The position numbers were made by a program, and so were the translations under genes. Positions 63,898 through 64,000 of a stretch of DNA of 64,000 bases are shown piece after piece; position 1 is the first letter of the stretch, and every line of letters starts with the position of its first letter. Below the pieces are notes generated by a model, which saw nothing but the letters and a program-made list of their open reading frames with translations, was not told the DNA's origin and did no database searches. Where the stretch lies: positions 248,001-312,000 of the forward strand of contig AP026162.1 in the NCBI GenBank assembly GCA_030295235.1, given 5' to 3'. The stretch is from Fistulifera solaris. Its lineage: Eukaryota > Bacillariophyta > Bacillariophyceae > Naviculales > Stauroneidaceae.

Positions 63898-64000
63898 ATG
63901 AGCCAGCCGCCTTCACGCCGCCGAAGCCGTGGACAAGGGCCTTTGCGGCTGTCATGGCCCACAACGCAACAATCACAAACTGCAACGACGTCCTTCGAAA
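63898..64000 (+). CDS. Start of an unidentified gene (runs off the right edge)
   Basis: ATG at 63898-63900 opens a frame to the window end, 34 codons: MSQPPSRRRSRGQGPLRLS then Gln/Thr-rich. The base composition turns GC-richer here, like coding regions of the window. No domain can be read from so little. It may be a nuclear protein with a basic N-terminus; the start is only a guess. Confidence 0.4.
   Translation, partial: MSQPPSRRRSRGQGPLRLSWPTTQQSQTATTSFE

Overview
This is nuclear DNA from a diatom, most likely a pennate of the Phaeodactylum kind. The species is an inference; no search was run. The gene content is eukaryotic: Mediator MED31, an FG nucleoporin, the PP2A scaffold, eIF4E, SNU13, SLBP, the SUMO E1 subunit AOS1, nicastrin and a PERK-like kinase. 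Introns are GT-AG and only 45-120 bp. Plastid-type N-termini end in diatom-like motifs (AAAFAP, TSAF, SSAF, VSAF). A DUF6824 protein (DVLFGRGG core), a class expanded in diatoms, is also present. About 35 genes lie on both strands with gaps of a few hundred bases.

Layout, left to right. 0-5 kb: 5' part of adenylosuccinate lyase, an HMG-box protein, MED31, a plastid-type thioredoxin-like protein. 5-14 kb: presequence protease, a hAT-like MITE with an 8-bp target duplication, an Nup58-like nucleoporin, PP2A-A. 14-22 kb: DUF6824 protein, a second small MITE, a COG0523 metal-chaperone GTPase, a CaMKK-like kinase. 22-30 kb: eIF4E, a degenerate minisatellite around an orphan membrane protein, an oxygenase-like/propeller-like protein, a prolyl 4-hydroxylase. 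30-42 kb: BTB protein, AOS1, an unknown helical protein, a TMEM42-like protein, an unknown protein, SNU13, SLBP. 42-48 kb: a two-pore K+ channel with EF-hands, an IPNS-like oxygenase, a three-unit repeat, a decayed duplicate of the channel/oxygenase region, a TLDc protein. 48-61 kb: nicastrin, an orphan tail-anchored protein, a PERK-like kinase, a CYP38-type cyclophilin, a DJ-1 protein, MYG1. 61-64 kb: a satellite-like array of nine 218-235 bp monomers, then the first codons of one more gene.

Functional themes: RNA and translation (SLBP, SNU13, eIF4E, PERK-like eIF2alpha kinase, MED31), organelle proteostasis (PreP, CYP38, DJ-1, thioredoxin-like), signalling (CaMKK, PP2A-A, K+ channel), and three 2-oxoglutarate-oxygenase-type genes. 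There are no operons; neighbours share intergenic promoters at most.

Two observations cut across the window. First, a roughly 56-bp element with a TTACTATAG-type box at one end and a hairpin CAYGACTG-N5-CAGTCRYG at the other recurs in intergenic DNA in both orientations, usually upstream of genes. Second, at least a dozen otherwise intact genes, several of them essential, each need a single-base change, nearly always in a homopolymer, to read through. This points to indel errors in the assembly rather than real pseudogenes. Such genes are annotated over their full span.
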